Shown: positions 1 through 7,781, counted from the first letter of the stretch. The stretch: DNA of 15,911 nt from Oscillospiraceae bacterium (GCA_009785015.1 WQXD01000056.1:1-15911); one strand, 5' to 3'. The notes: generated from the sequence alone by a model not told the origin. Program-made: numbers and translations.

Positions 1-15
1 AAGGAGAACTTTCGT

Positions 16-1989
16 ATGAATATCAGCAATATTTTTTTGGAAACGCCGCATTTTTCTTTTGAGTACGACGGCAAGACGCTCAATGGTTTTGAACCCGGAA
101 CCGAGAGAAACGCCAAAAAGCTTCCGGAGCTGTCCGAAGGCGGGACGAATTATGAAATAACATATGATTTCAAAAACGGCATAAAAGTTTATGAAAATCT
201 CTGTATTTACGGCAACTTCAACGCGGCGAAAGTCCTTTTGAATTTTGAAAACGTCTCCGGCGCAAATTCGGGGCAGATATCAAAAGTCTGCGACTGCGAC
301 ATATCGCTGCCCTTCAACGAAAATTATACGCCCCCCGCAGTCGGGCACCGGCTCACCCCCGAAAACAAGGCGAGGGTTTTTAAATCCGTCGGTTCAAACT
401 GGGCGAGGGATGAATTTTTCGAATACCCGGAATACATAGCTCCAAAGCAGGACCGCGTGTATTCATGCGAGCACGGAAGAAGCTCGCAGGGGCTGATGCC
501 GTATTTTGACCTCAACGAAAACGACGTCGGCGTACTCGTCGCCATAGGCTGGACGGGCCAGTGGAATATAAAATTTTCGGGCGGGGATAAAAAGATAAAT
601 ATAAAAACAGGCATCGAGGGCCTTGATTTTTATCTTGAACCCCATGAAAAAATACGGACGTCGTCGGCCGTTTTGATGCTCTACGAAAACGGCAGGGACG
701 AGGCGTGCGTGGCCTGGCGGCGCTTTTTTAAAAAACATATAACGAATATGGGGAAAGGCGAACGGCCGAAAGAAGGGCCGTTGTCGCTTATGAAGTGGGG
801 CGGCATTTCGAGCGGCAAGATGATAGAGCGGATCCGCAAGATATCGTCATACGGAATCGGCGGGGAATATTTATGGGTCGACGCGGGCTGGTACGGGTAT
901 TCGACCGGGCCCTGCCCGAGCGAACACGACGGGGACTGGGGATCGCACACGGGAAGCTGGGTGGTAAACAAAACCTATCACCCCGACGAAATGCTCGAAG
1001 TCGCAAAAACGATAAAGGAAAACGGACTGAAATTTATTCTGTGGATCGAGCCGGAAAGGGTTTTGAGAAATACCGACATGCCAAAAACGCACCCCGATTG
1101 GTTCCTCGAGATGTCGGAAAAAGACCCCACGCTGCTGCTCGATCTGTCCAATCCCGAAGCGGTTTCGGGGACTTATGAGCTTATTAGCGGATATGTGGAA
1201 AAATTCGATTTGAAATGCTACCGGCAGGATTTCAACATAAACCCGCTCGCATACTGGAGAAAGTACGACGAAACCGGAAGAGCGGGCTTAAAGGAAATCA
1301 AATACATAACGGGGCTGTATAAATTCTGGGATATGCTATTAGAAAAGTTTCCGGATTTATTCATCGACAACTGCGCCTCGGGCGGCAGACGAAACGACAT
1401 AGAGATGATGTCGCGCTCCATGCCGCTGTGGCGTTCGGATTATCAGTGCACATGGGATTACGAGCCCGAAGTATCGCAGATACATACGACGGGGATTTCG
1501 CGCTGGCTGCCCTATCACGGCACGGGCCTCGGAAAGTATGCGGAAGACGCATACAAAATGAGAAGCGCGTACGCGCCGTCGCTTGCCTCCCTGTTCTGGG
1601 GCTATGAAGATCAGGATTTCATCGACGGCGACGAAAAAAACGACATTGTAAAAAAGTATTTCGCCGAATACAAGAGCGTGCGGCCCTATCTTACCTGCGA
1701 CTATTATCCTTTGGTTCAAAATTCGGCGTGTGACACGACATGGTGCGCCTGGCAGTACAACCGCCCGGAAAACGGCGACGGGATAATCCTCGCCTTCAGG
1801 CGGCCCGCTTCGCCCATGTCAAAAGCCGAATTTGACTTGAAAGGGCTGTCCCCCGGAACTTACAAATTCACCGACGGGGACAGCGGCGAGGAAAAAACCA
1901 TGACTTTTGACGAAATAAAAAACAAGGGCTTTGAAGTCGTTATCCCCACAAAGCGCTCGTCGAAGCTCATCAGATACCAAAAGATATAG
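16..1989 (+). CDS. Alpha-galactosidase, GH36-type, cytoplasmic
   Basis: This is a retaining alpha-galactosidase-type glycoside hydrolase of 657 aa, expected to release terminal alpha-galactose from oligosaccharides. An N-terminal beta-sandwich-like region precedes a TIM barrel with recognisable clan GH-D motifs: WVDAGWYG (287-294), FILWIEPER (340-348), YRQDFN (402-407) with D405 as likely nucleophile, and CASGGRRND (453-461) followed by WRSDY (472-476) with D475 as likely acid/base. The nucleophile context is RQDFN rather than the classical KWDMN, so it probably belongs to a divergent GH36 subgroup and substrate specificity is uncertain. There is no signal peptide, so it should act on imported sugars in the cytoplasm. 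The ATG at 16 follows an AAGGAG at 1-6, so the start is well supported. The stop is 10 bp from the next gene, a sugar-binding lipoprotein, suggesting one operon; the upstream part lies outside the window. Confidence 0.88.
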   Translation: MNISNIFLETPHFSFEYDGKTLNGFEPGTERNAKKLPELSEGGTNYEITYDFKNGIKVYENLCIYGNFNAAKVLLNFENVSGANSGQISKVCDCDISLPFNENYTPPAVGHRLTPENKARVFKSVGSNWARDEFFEYPEYIAPKQDRVYSCEHGRSSQGLMPYFDLNENDVGVLVAIGWTGQWNIKFSGGDKKINIKTGIEGLDFYLEPHEKIRTSSAVLMLYENGRDEACVAWRRFFKKHITNMGKGERPKEGPLSLMKWGGISSGKMIERIRKISSYGIGGEYLWVDAGWYGYSTGPCPSEHDGDWGSHTGSWVVNKTYHPDEMLEVAKTIKENGLKFILWIEPERVLRNTDMPKTHPDWFLEMSEKDPTLLLDLSNPEAVSGTYELISGYVEKFDLKCYRQDFNINPLAYWRKYDETGRAGLKEIKYITGLYKFWDMLLEKFPDLFIDNCASGGRRNDIEMMSRSMPLWRSDYQCTWDYEPEVSQIHTTGISRWLPYHGTGLGKYAEDAYKMRSAYAPSLASLFWGYEDQDFIDGDEKNDIVKKYFAEYKSVRPYLTCDYYPLVQNSACDTTWCAWQYNRPENGDGIILAFRRPASPMSKAEFDLKGLSPGTYKFTDGDSGEEKTMTFDEIKNKGFEVVIPTKRSSKLIRYQKI

Positions 1990-1999
1990 GGGGGATAAT

Positions 2000-3517
2000 A
2001 TGCGAAAATTGATTTTATTGCCTCTGTTTTTGATTTTGACGGCGTTTGCGGGCTTTGCTGCGGGGTGCGGTGAAACGGCGCCCGGCAACGCCGAAAAAGC
2101 AGGTTCCCCCACAGACGCGCCAAACGATGACGCTTCCAAAACTCCGGAAGCGCAAAAAAAATATGCCGCCGATTATCTCCCCGATAAAACTTACGGCGGT
2201 TATGAATTTCGTATGGTGATACTCGCAAGGGGGCAGTTCGATTTTATCACGGAAGCGGATATCGAAGAGGAAACGGGGGATACCGTATACGACGCGATAT
2301 ACAAGAGAAACAGGCTGATCGAAGAAAAATACGATGTAAAATTCAAACAGTCGACCGTTTCGGAATACCCGGCGCTCACGAGCACATTCAAAAAAAGCAC
2401 GGCCGCCGGTTCCGACGATTTTGATCTGTGCATGATCATCTCGCGCGACGCGTGGGCCCAGGCCCTCACGGGGACCGTCGTACCGGTGCATAAACTGCCC
2501 TGTCTCGATATTTCGCAGCCGTGGTATTCCCAGGATGTAAACAGCGAAATAACGATCAACGGCAAGCTGTATTTTGCCTACAGCGACGAATGCCTGAATA
2601 TGTTCGAACAGACGCTCAGCGTATTGTTCAATAAAAAACTGATTGAGGATTTCGCCCTTGACAACGTGTACAAGCTCGTAACGGACAACAAATGGACGAT
2701 AGATAAATTTTTTGAGATGTCAAAGGGGATCGCCGCGGACTTGGACGGCGACAACACAATGACAGATAGGGACAGGTACGGGATACTGTCGCAAAACGAT
2801 TTGCTGTACCCTTGTTTCTGGGTGTCGAGCGGGATAAAAACCGTGAGTAAAGACGCAAACGATTTGCTTGTGTTCACGGGAGACAGCGAAAAATTGTACA
2901 ACGTGCTCGACAAGGTTTATCAGAATTTATACGGCGGCGGCAAAATCTTTTTTGACACTTTTTCGGATAAAATCACATCGTACCAAAATCAGGGCGGAGA
3001 CGACGCGAGAAGGGTTTCGGGTATGCAGTTTCAGGACAACCTCGGATTGTTTTATGTCGCGTGCGTGGGGATGATCCCCACACTGCGCTCTATGGAAACC
3101 GATTTCGGGATACTGCCCTTCCCCAAACACGACGAGTCGCAGGAAAAATATTATTCGCGGGTAATAGACGGCTGGATAAGCTGCGTCCCCAATACCGCGC
3201 CCGATCTCGAGCGCACGAGCATAATCATGGAAGCTCTCGCGGTCGAATCGAGAAACAACACGATACCCGCATATTTTGAAACCGCCCTGCGCACAAAACA
3301 CACCCGCGACGACGAATCACAGGATATGCTCGATCTGATCCACGCGAACAGGACGATGGATCTGGGCGATACATTCTATATGGACCCGGTGAGGAATATA
3401 TATTCGGGCGTACTCAACGCCAAAAAAGACAATTTTGTCTCCGCAGTCGAAAAAGCCGCAAGCACGGTGGACAAAACTTTGGCAAGAGCCAATGAAGCGG
3501 CGCTCGCCCTTGATTAA
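2000..3517 (+). CDS. Extracellular solute-binding lipoprotein (ABC sugar uptake type)
   Basis: This 505-aa protein is probably a lipid-anchored substrate-binding protein of an ABC carbohydrate importer. It has a charged start (MRK), a hydrophobic stretch and a lipobox ending AAGC with the modified cysteine at C23, followed by a polar linker rich in A, D, P and K. The mature part (EFRMVIL, then TVYDAIYKRNRLIEEKYDV near residues 95-112) resembles large family-1 solute-binding proteins of Clostridia. An EF-hand-like acidic loop, DLDGDNTMTDRD, sits at 247-258. The ATG at 2000 was chosen because it gives an intact signal peptide and follows a G-rich SD (1989-1994) that overlaps the stop of the galactosidase gene; an in-frame ATG at 1931 would only add a charged tail inside that gene. 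No permease or ATPase gene is adjacent, so it is an orphan here and its ligand cannot be named. Confidence 0.85.
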   Translation: MRKLILLPLFLILTAFAGFAAGCGETAPGNAEKAGSPTDAPNDDASKTPEAQKKYAADYLPDKTYGGYEFRMVILARGQFDFITEADIEEETGDTVYDAIYKRNRLIEEKYDVKFKQSTVSEYPALTSTFKKSTAAGSDDFDLCMIISRDAWAQALTGTVVPVHKLPCLDISQPWYSQDVNSEITINGKLYFAYSDECLNMFEQTLSVLFNKKLIEDFALDNVYKLVTDNKWTIDKFFEMSKGIAADLDGDNTMTDRDRYGILSQNDLLYPCFWVSSGIKTVSKDANDLLVFTGDSEKLYNVLDKVYQNLYGGGKIFFDTFSDKITSYQNQGGDDARRVSGMQFQDNLGLFYVACVGMIPTLRSMETDFGILPFPKHDESQEKYYSRVIDGWISCVPNTAPDLERTSIIMEALAVESRNNTIPAYFETALRTKHTRDDESQDMLDLIHANRTMDLGDTFYMDPVRNIYSGVLNAKKDNFVSAVEKAASTVDKTLARANEAALALD

Positions 3518-3574
3518 ATTTTACAAATTTATTAAAAACCAAAAATAAAAGGGATAAAAAAGGGGGAAAATCAT

Positions 3575-4591
3575 TTGTCTGTTGCATTAATCGTCACCGG
3601 TTTATTGGTCATGGGCGTCATATTTGTCAATGGCTGGACTGACGCGCCCAACGCGATTGCCACCGCTATATCCACCAGGGTCTTGGAAACGCGCAAAGCG
3701 ATCATAATGGCTACGATATTGAATTTTGCAGGCGCGCTTGTAATGACGATGCTGAATTCGCAAGTGGCGGAAACAATAAGTAAAATGGTGGTTTTCGAGG
3801 GAGGGGGCAATGAACCGCAAATCGCGCTTGCCGCTTCGCTTTTTGCGATTGTCGTATGGGCGACCGGCGCATGGTACTTCGGGATACCCACCAGCGAGAG
3901 TCACGCCCTGATTGCGGGAATCACGGGAGCGGCTTTGGCGATGGGAGGATTTTCGTCGCTGGATATGTCCGAGTGGAACAAAGTGCTCCTGGGGCTTTTG
4001 ATTTCTTCCGTGATGGGGTTCGGCGGCGCTTACGTCATCGCCAAGGTTATTCAAATATTTTCAGTATTTTTCAACAGAAAAAAAGCGAACAAATTTTTCG
4101 CGATAGGGCAGGCGGGAACCGCGGGGGCAATGGCATTTCTCCACGGGGCTCAAGACGGGCAAAAATTCATGGGAGTATTCATGCTGACTCTGTTTTACAA
4201 CGGATTTGCGGAAAAAACATCGAGCGGCGGATTCATAATCCCCATATGGGTGATAGCCCTTTGCTCGCTGGTTATGGGGCTCGGAACGTCGGTGGGCGGT
4301 GTGCGGATCATCAAGGCCGTGGGGATAGATATGGTAAAAATGGAAAAATATCAGGGTTTCTCCGCCGACTTGGGAGCATCCATCTGTCTTTTGGTAGCTT
4401 CGCTTTTTGGAATTCCCCTGTCGACAACCCACACGAAAACAACATCGATAATGGGGGTTGGAGCCGCCAAACGCCTTTCTTCCTTAGACTGGCGTATTGT
4501 CGGGGAAATGGTTCTGGCATGGGTACTTACATTTCCCGGTTGCGGCATTATCGCCTATTTAATGACCAAGCTGTTTATTTTAATTTTTTAG
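3575..4591 (+). CDS. PiT-family inorganic phosphate transporter
   Basis: This is a polytopic membrane protein of 338 aa belonging to the PiT/PHO-4 family, which imports inorganic phosphate by cation symport. The two inverted family signatures are visible. The N-terminal one is GWTDAPNAIATAIS (20-33, with D23 and N26). The C-terminal one is HGAQDGQK (190-197, with D194). Between and after them lie GIPTSESHALIAG and GIPLSTTHTKTT, the typical P-T/S-S-H loops. Both signatures deviate from the textbook GxND/HGxND (Thr and Gln replace Asn), a variant I believe also occurs in Firmicutes homologues paired with DUF47. The start is a TTG at 3575, preceded by AGGGGG (3561-3566) with 8 nt spacing, and no better upstream start exists. 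The gene lies 57 bp after the lipoprotein gene with no hairpin between them and 52 bp before its DUF47 partner. Confidence 0.9.
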   Translation: MSVALIVTGLLVMGVIFVNGWTDAPNAIATAISTRVLETRKAIIMATILNFAGALVMTMLNSQVAETISKMVVFEGGGNEPQIALAASLFAIVVWATGAWYFGIPTSESHALIAGITGAALAMGGFSSLDMSEWNKVLLGLLISSVMGFGGAYVIAKVIQIFSVFFNRKKANKFFAIGQAGTAGAMAFLHGAQDGQKFMGVFMLTLFYNGFAEKTSSGGFIIPIWVIALCSLVMGLGTSVGGVRIIKAVGIDMVKMEKYQGFSADLGASICLLVASLFGIPLSTTHTKTTSIMGVGAAKRLSSLDWRIVGEMVLAWVLTFPGCGIIAYLMTKLFILIF

Positions 4592-4594
4592 CTG

Positions 4595-4621
4595 AAATCA
4601 TCAAAATCATCAAAATCATCA
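4595..4621 (+). repeat. Three perfect 9-bp tandem repeats
   Basis: Three exact direct copies of AAATCATCA lie at 4595-4603, 4604-4612 and 4613-4621, beginning 3 bp after the stop of the phosphate transporter gene and ending just before the ribosome-binding site of the DUF47 gene. A partial fourth copy (ATC) follows. The tract is non-coding. Copy-number change by slippage would alter the distance between the two cistrons in 9-bp steps. Confidence 0.85.
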
Positions 4622-4643
4622 ATCGAAAGGATGAAACAAAACA

Positions 4644-5258
4644 ATGGCTATCAAAAATTACAATTATTTCAATAAATTCGCAGCGCAGATGTCGCTTTGC
4701 AAAAAAGCGGCGCAGCAGTTGATGGACATGCTCGAAAACTATGTTGATGTCTCGACAAAAGCCAAAGAAATTCATGACACGGAACATGAAGCCGATATTC
4801 TTTTGCATGAAATCATGAGCGAGCTGAACCGTTCTTTCATGACTCCCATCGACAGGGAAGATATCGTGAGCCTTGTCAACGAATTGGACGATATAACCGA
4901 TTCGATAGAAGAAGCCGCAATTTTATTTGACGTCCTGAGTATATCGCAGGTCAGGCAGGAAGCTTTGGAAATGGCCAAACTCATTCTGGCCGGGTGCGAA
5001 ACGCTTTACGACGCGATAGCGGAATTTTCGCATTTTAAAAACTCAAAAATATTGAACGAATTGATTATCAAAGTAAATCAGGCCGAGGAAGACGGAGACC
5101 GGAGGTATCGCAGCGTTATCAAAGCTATGTACCAAAACGAAAAGGAGCCTGTCGAATTGATGAAATGGAAAGAGATATTCGATGCGATGGAAGCTGTTTT
5201 GGACGACTGCGAAGACGTCGCCGATTTGCTTGACGGCTTAGTTATCAAAAACAACTGA
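4644..5258 (+). CDS. DUF47 / PhoU-like phosphate transport regulator
   Basis: This 204-aa helical cytoplasmic protein of the DUF47 (PhoU-like) family is the usual genetic partner of PiT transporters and is thought to control phosphate flux through the permease. The family hallmarks are present: an acidic helix HDTEHEAD (44-51), the segment MTPIDREDIVSLVNELDDITDSIE (66-89), and the C-terminal pattern WKEIFDAMEAVLDDCEDVAD near residues 172-191. These E/D-rich helices resemble the metal-binding three-helix bundles of PhoU. Length is normal for the family. The ATG at 4644 follows GAAAGG (4625-4630) at 13 nt, somewhat long; an ATG at 4631 directly abuts that SD but opens only a 14-codon frame. The gene is co-directional with the permease and ends 33 bp before an intrinsic terminator, so the pair forms a bicistronic phosphate uptake unit. 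Confidence 0.88.
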   Translation: MAIKNYNYFNKFAAQMSLCKKAAQQLMDMLENYVDVSTKAKEIHDTEHEADILLHEIMSELNRSFMTPIDREDIVSLVNELDDITDSIEEAAILFDVLSISQVRQEALEMAKLILAGCETLYDAIAEFSHFKNSKILNELIIKVNQAEEDGDRRYRSVIKAMYQNEKEPVELMKWKEIFDAMEAVLDDCEDVADLLDGLVIKNN

Positions 5259-5291
5259 TTTCTTTATACCGGCCCCTTGCGAACGTTACCC

Positions 5292-5326
5292 CCCGCCTTG
5301 GCAAAAACCGGGGCGGGAGATTTTTT
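5292..5326 (+). terminator. Rho-independent terminator of the pit-DUF47 operon
   Basis: A 10-bp stem, CCCGCCTTGG (5292-5301) with CCGGGGCGGG (5308-5317), contains two G-U pairs and closes a CAAAAA loop. It is followed after AGA by six T residues (5321-5326). It ends the phosphate transport operon and isolates the PadR promoter that begins about 40 bp further on. Confidence 0.9.
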
Positions 5327-5366
5327 ATTGGCCAAAAAAAAATTTTAATTTTTTTTCGAATACCTA

Positions 5367-5395
5367 TTGACAAACAATATTATACGTGATATAAT
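5367..5395 (+). promoter_or_regulatory. Consensus sigma-A promoter of the PadR cassette
   Basis: A perfect -35 TTGACA (5367-5372) and a perfect -10 TATAAT (5390-5395) are separated by exactly 17 bp. The expected start is near 5402, giving a leader of about 50 nt before the GTG at 5453. It is the only promoter with both consensus hexamers that I found in the window, which implies very strong basal activity and fits a promoter held down by a repressor. Confidence 0.92.
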
Positions 5396-5398
5396 ATT
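5376..5398. promoter_or_regulatory. Inverted repeat over the -10: candidate PadR operator
   Basis: Perfect 9-bp arms, AATATTATA (5376-5384) and TATAATATT (5390-5398), flank the 5-bp centre CGTGA. The right arm contains the whole -10 box and the left arm fills most of the spacer. A dimeric winged-helix repressor bound here would block RNA polymerase. PadR proteins commonly autoregulate, so the adjacent PadR gene product is the obvious candidate ligand. The arms do not resemble the ATGT/ACAT half-sites reported for classical PadR, so the assignment rests on position and symmetry. Part of the symmetry could come simply from AT-rich composition. Confidence 0.6.
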
Positions 5399-5452
5399 AT
5401 CAGAAAGCAAAAAACCGCGAAACAAATAAAAAACACAGGAGGTGAGCTTGGA

Positions 5453-6007
5453 GTGATATTTACCGTAAACGCTTCGCTTTTAGACGCGATTGTTTTGTCC
5501 GTTGTTTCCGAAAACGACACTTACGGCTACAAAATAACCCAGGAAGTGAACAACATAATCGGAGTCTCCGAATCCACTTTGTACCCCGTACTGAGACGGC
5601 TGCAAAAAGACAATGACCTCGAAGCCTACGATATGGAACATCTCGGCAGAAACAGAAGGTATTACAGAATCACGAACAAGGGCAAAATACTTTTGAGCCT
5701 TTACAAGGAGGAATGGGAGATATACAAAGAAAAAATCGACAAAGTGTTCGACAAGGCGTTTGACGCCCCAAAGGACAAAAGCAAAAACGCCGAATGCAAA
5801 AGCATGAACATCGGCGAAATTATAGACAATTTGAAAATCGACGAAAAAATAGAATTTTTAAAAACCGAAGGCATGAAATTGGGAATAAAATTGGAAGATT
5901 TCATAAGCAACCAGGCCCAAAAGGCCAAAGCGAAAAAAAATAAAAAAACCGACGGCGGCGACCCCGACCAAGGTCCGGACCCCGGCCCCGACGCCCGGGA
6001 TCAATAA
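5453..6007 (+). CDS. PadR-family winged-helix transcriptional regulator
   Basis: This 184-aa regulator has a PadR winged helix-turn-helix at about residues 5-85. It opens with LLDAIVLSVVSENDTYGYKI and includes the recognition region SESTLYPVLRRLQKDNDLEAY and the wing GRNRRYYRITNKGK. A helical segment follows (about 95-150), where PadR proteins usually dimerise. The last roughly 35 residues form an unusual tail, first Lys/Ala-rich and then Asp/Pro/Gly-rich. The GTG start at 5453 is fixed by AGGAGGTGA (5437-5445), a near-perfect anti-SD match 7 nt upstream. The gene heads a cassette with HAAS/DUF1700, toastrack and PspC genes, an association known in Firmicutes, where the PadR protein is presumed to control the membrane proteins. 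It probably represses its own promoter through the inverted repeat at 5376-5398. Confidence 0.9.
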   Translation: MIFTVNASLLDAIVLSVVSENDTYGYKITQEVNNIIGVSESTLYPVLRRLQKDNDLEAYDMEHLGRNRRYYRITNKGKILLSLYKEEWEIYKEKIDKVFDKAFDAPKDKSKNAECKSMNIGEIIDNLKIDEKIEFLKTEGMKLGIKLEDFISNQAQKAKAKKNKKTDGGDPDQGPDPGPDARDQ

Positions 6008-6044
6008 AAACAGTAATTTTACATTTTACAAAGGAGAATCGAAA

Positions 6045-6734
6045 GTGAACAAGAAAGAATTTTTAAACAGGCTCAAAGATGACCTTTCGTCCCTTACCGA
6101 CGATGAAAGGCAGAACGCAATCAAGTATTACGAGGAATATTTTGACGAGGCAGCCGAGGAATCCAAAGGGGAGATGGTATCGCAGTTCGTATCTCCCGAG
6201 GATCTGGCGAAAAAGATAGAAGCGGAACTCGCCGAACTGGCAAAAGCCGAAAGCGCCGCAAATGAGACTGTATTTGAAATGAAAACAGATCAGGAAGCGC
6301 CGAAAGCGAGCGAAGAAGCCCCCAAAACCGAAAATATATACAATCAAAATAAATCAAGCGGCACATGGAAAATCGTACTCTTGCTCTGCACCGCGCCGGT
6401 GTGGCTGCCGGTTCTGATAGGTCTGGCCTCCGCCGCGTTCGGGTTGTTCATGGGGCTTTTGGGAATAGCGTTTGCAATCGCTGCGATAGCGCTTTCCGGA
6501 TTTATAATGGTCGGCGCGGGGTTTATGGCTGTGGGTTACGGGGCGGTGAATCTGTTTATAGACGTCACAAGGGCGCTTTATCCGCTGGGGGCGGGGTTCG
6601 TGGTCGCGGGGGTCGGATTGATTCTGGGATACACTTTCACCAAGCTGACGGCGCTGATGTTCAAATCGCAGTTTAAATTCTTGGGCTGGGCCCTGCGCGG
6701 GATAACGGGCAGATTTTCGCGCCAGGGCGCGTAA
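6045..6734 (+). CDS. HAAS-domain (DUF1700) integral membrane protein
   Basis: This is a 229-aa membrane protein. Residues 1-65 match the HAAS/DUF1700 domain, a helical module with the pattern NKKEFLNRLKDDLSSLTDDE followed by a YYEEYFDEA helix; it is found beside PadR regulators and is thought to take part in signalling between them and membrane partners. An Ala/Glu/Lys-rich linker (about 66-105) leads to four predicted hydrophobic segments (about 108-130, 132-153, 155-175 and 182-204) and a short basic C-terminus, so the HAAS domain is probably cytosolic. The start is GTG at 6045, preceded by AAAGGAGA at 6030-6037. It lies 37 bp after the PadR gene and 40 bp before the toastrack gene, with no terminator on either side. 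The exact biochemical role is not known. Confidence 0.85.
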   Translation: MNKKEFLNRLKDDLSSLTDDERQNAIKYYEEYFDEAAEESKGEMVSQFVSPEDLAKKIEAELAELAKAESAANETVFEMKTDQEAPKASEEAPKTENIYNQNKSSGTWKIVLLLCTAPVWLPVLIGLASAAFGLFMGLLGIAFAIAAIALSGFIMVGAGFMAVGYGAVNLFIDVTRALYPLGAGFVVAGVGLILGYTFTKLTALMFKSQFKFLGWALRGITGRFSRQGA

Positions 6735-6774
6735 ATTGTAAATTAATAAATAAAAATAAAACGGGGGAAAAACG

Positions 6775-7545
6775 ATGAGAAAAATACTGATAATCGGGAT
6801 AATTTTCGTGTTGATAGGCGGGGTGTTCTGCGGGGCGGCGTATGCCGCAGGGGAAAAATACACCGATTTGCAACTAACGGCTACAATATCCGAATTCGCG
6901 GCGGGCGGCATATCCGAAATACACATAGGAAACTATGTGGCCGATATAAGAATATTTAAAAGCGAAGCGAATTCAAGCGGAATTGTAGTCAAAGGCGAAA
7001 ATTTGGCGGAGGAGGGATTTGTATGCGAACAGTCGGGCGGCGTTTTAAATATTTCCTACAATCCGAAAAAGATAAACTTCGGGATCATATCCTTTCCCTC
7101 CTTCGTGTTCGAGCCGTTCTGGAAAAACAGGGGTCCGGTTATAAACATATACATACCCGAAGAAAAATATTTTGACGGGATATATATCGACGGCGGGCTG
7201 GGCAACGCCGAAATAACGGATATACGGGCGAAATCCTTTTTCATAAGCGGAGGAGTCGGCAATTTGGGCATAAAAAACATATACGCCGAAAACCTGGAGA
7301 TCGACGGCGGGCTGGGAGACGTCAATATCAGCGGGGTCGTCGAGGGCGACATAAGAATCGACGGCGGAGTGGGCAATGTGCGCTTGAATTTAAAAGGCGA
7401 CGCGGATGATTACAACATATATACGAAAGGCGGGCTGGGCAGCATAAAAGTCGGCAGCGGCCGAATCAAACCGCCGGGGGGAACGGGAAAATATAATATA
7501 AATATCGACGGCGGGCTGGGAAATGTGGATATAAACATAAATTAG
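6775..7545 (+). CDS. DUF4097 / toastrack beta-repeat protein, membrane-anchored or secreted
   Basis: This 256-aa protein has an N-terminal hydrophobic segment (residues 4-25, ending in AAYAAG), which could be a signal peptide or an uncleaved anchor. After it comes an all-beta region of the DUF4097 'toastrack' type, widespread in Psp/Lia-like envelope-stress loci. The second half shows six GG(L/V)G turns, at residues 140-143, 159-162, 178-181, 197-200, 219-222 and 246-249. The first four are spaced exactly 19 residues apart, as expected for rungs of a beta-solenoid or beta-sandwich repeat. At DNA level the 17-mer ATCGACGGCGGGCTGGG recurs exactly at 7186, 7300 and 7504. The ATG at 6775 follows a GGGGG SD (6763-6767). 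It is the third gene of the PadR cassette and probably sits outside the membrane as a scaffold or sensor; its ligand is unknown. Confidence 0.85.
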   Translation: MRKILIIGIIFVLIGGVFCGAAYAAGEKYTDLQLTATISEFAAGGISEIHIGNYVADIRIFKSEANSSGIVVKGENLAEEGFVCEQSGGVLNISYNPKKINFGIISFPSFVFEPFWKNRGPVINIYIPEEKYFDGIYIDGGLGNAEITDIRAKSFFISGGVGNLGIKNIYAENLEIDGGLGDVNISGVVEGDIRIDGGVGNVRLNLKGDADDYNIYTKGGLGSIKVGSGRIKPPGGTGKYNINIDGGLGNVDININ

Positions 7546-7595
7546 TCACATTTATAATATATAATAAATATAATAAGAATACGGAGGGTATTTTC

Positions 7596-7781
7596 ATGAA
7601 AAAACTTTACAGAATCGATCAGGGAAAAATGATATGCGGGGTCTGCGGGGGAATAGCGGAATATTTTGATTTGGATCCTTCGCTTGTCAGGATCGCGGCG
7701 GTAATTCTGGCTTGCTTTGGCGGCGGGGGGCTTATAGCCTACATAGTCGCGGCGGTGGTCCTCCCGAGAAAAACGATTTAA
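7596..7781 (+). CDS. Small PspC-domain membrane protein
   Basis: This 61-aa protein consists of little more than one PspC domain. It has an N-terminal KKLYRI segment, the signature [24 protein letters not shown] (10-33), a glycine-rich hydrophobic membrane span (about 34-56) and a short basic tail PRKTI. PspC proteins are inner-membrane components of phage-shock-type envelope-stress responses; short stand-alone forms like this one are common in Firmicutes next to PadR/HAAS/toastrack genes. The ATG at 7596 follows ACGGAGGG (7581-7588). It is the last gene of the cassette, 50 bp after the toastrack gene and 29 bp before a strong palindromic terminator. Confidence 0.9.
   Translation: MKKLYRIDQGKMICGVCGGIAEYFDLDPSLVRIAAVILACFGGGGLIAYIVAAVVLPRKTI

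Noticed and set aside
1931..1999. An in-frame upstream start for the solute-binding protein
   Set aside because: It would put 23 charged residues before the signal peptide and lies inside the galactosidase gene; the ATG at 2000 gives a normal lipoprotein signal.
3518..3574. A promoter for the pit gene (TTTACA at 3520-3525)
   Set aside because: No acceptable -10 lies at 16-18 bp; the best candidate there is AAATAA. Read-through from the upstream genes or a non-canonical promoter cannot be excluded.
4631..4675. A 14-codon leader-like frame starting at ATG 4631, overlapping the DUF47 start
   Set aside because: The SD-like GAAAGG directly abuts this ATG, leaving no spacing, so initiation is unlikely.
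3856..4722. A 288-codon open frame on the plus strand overlapping the phosphate transporter and the start of DUF47
   Set aside because: It lies in another frame of two well-supported genes, its translation is Arg/Gly/His-rich without family features, and it has no ribosome site.
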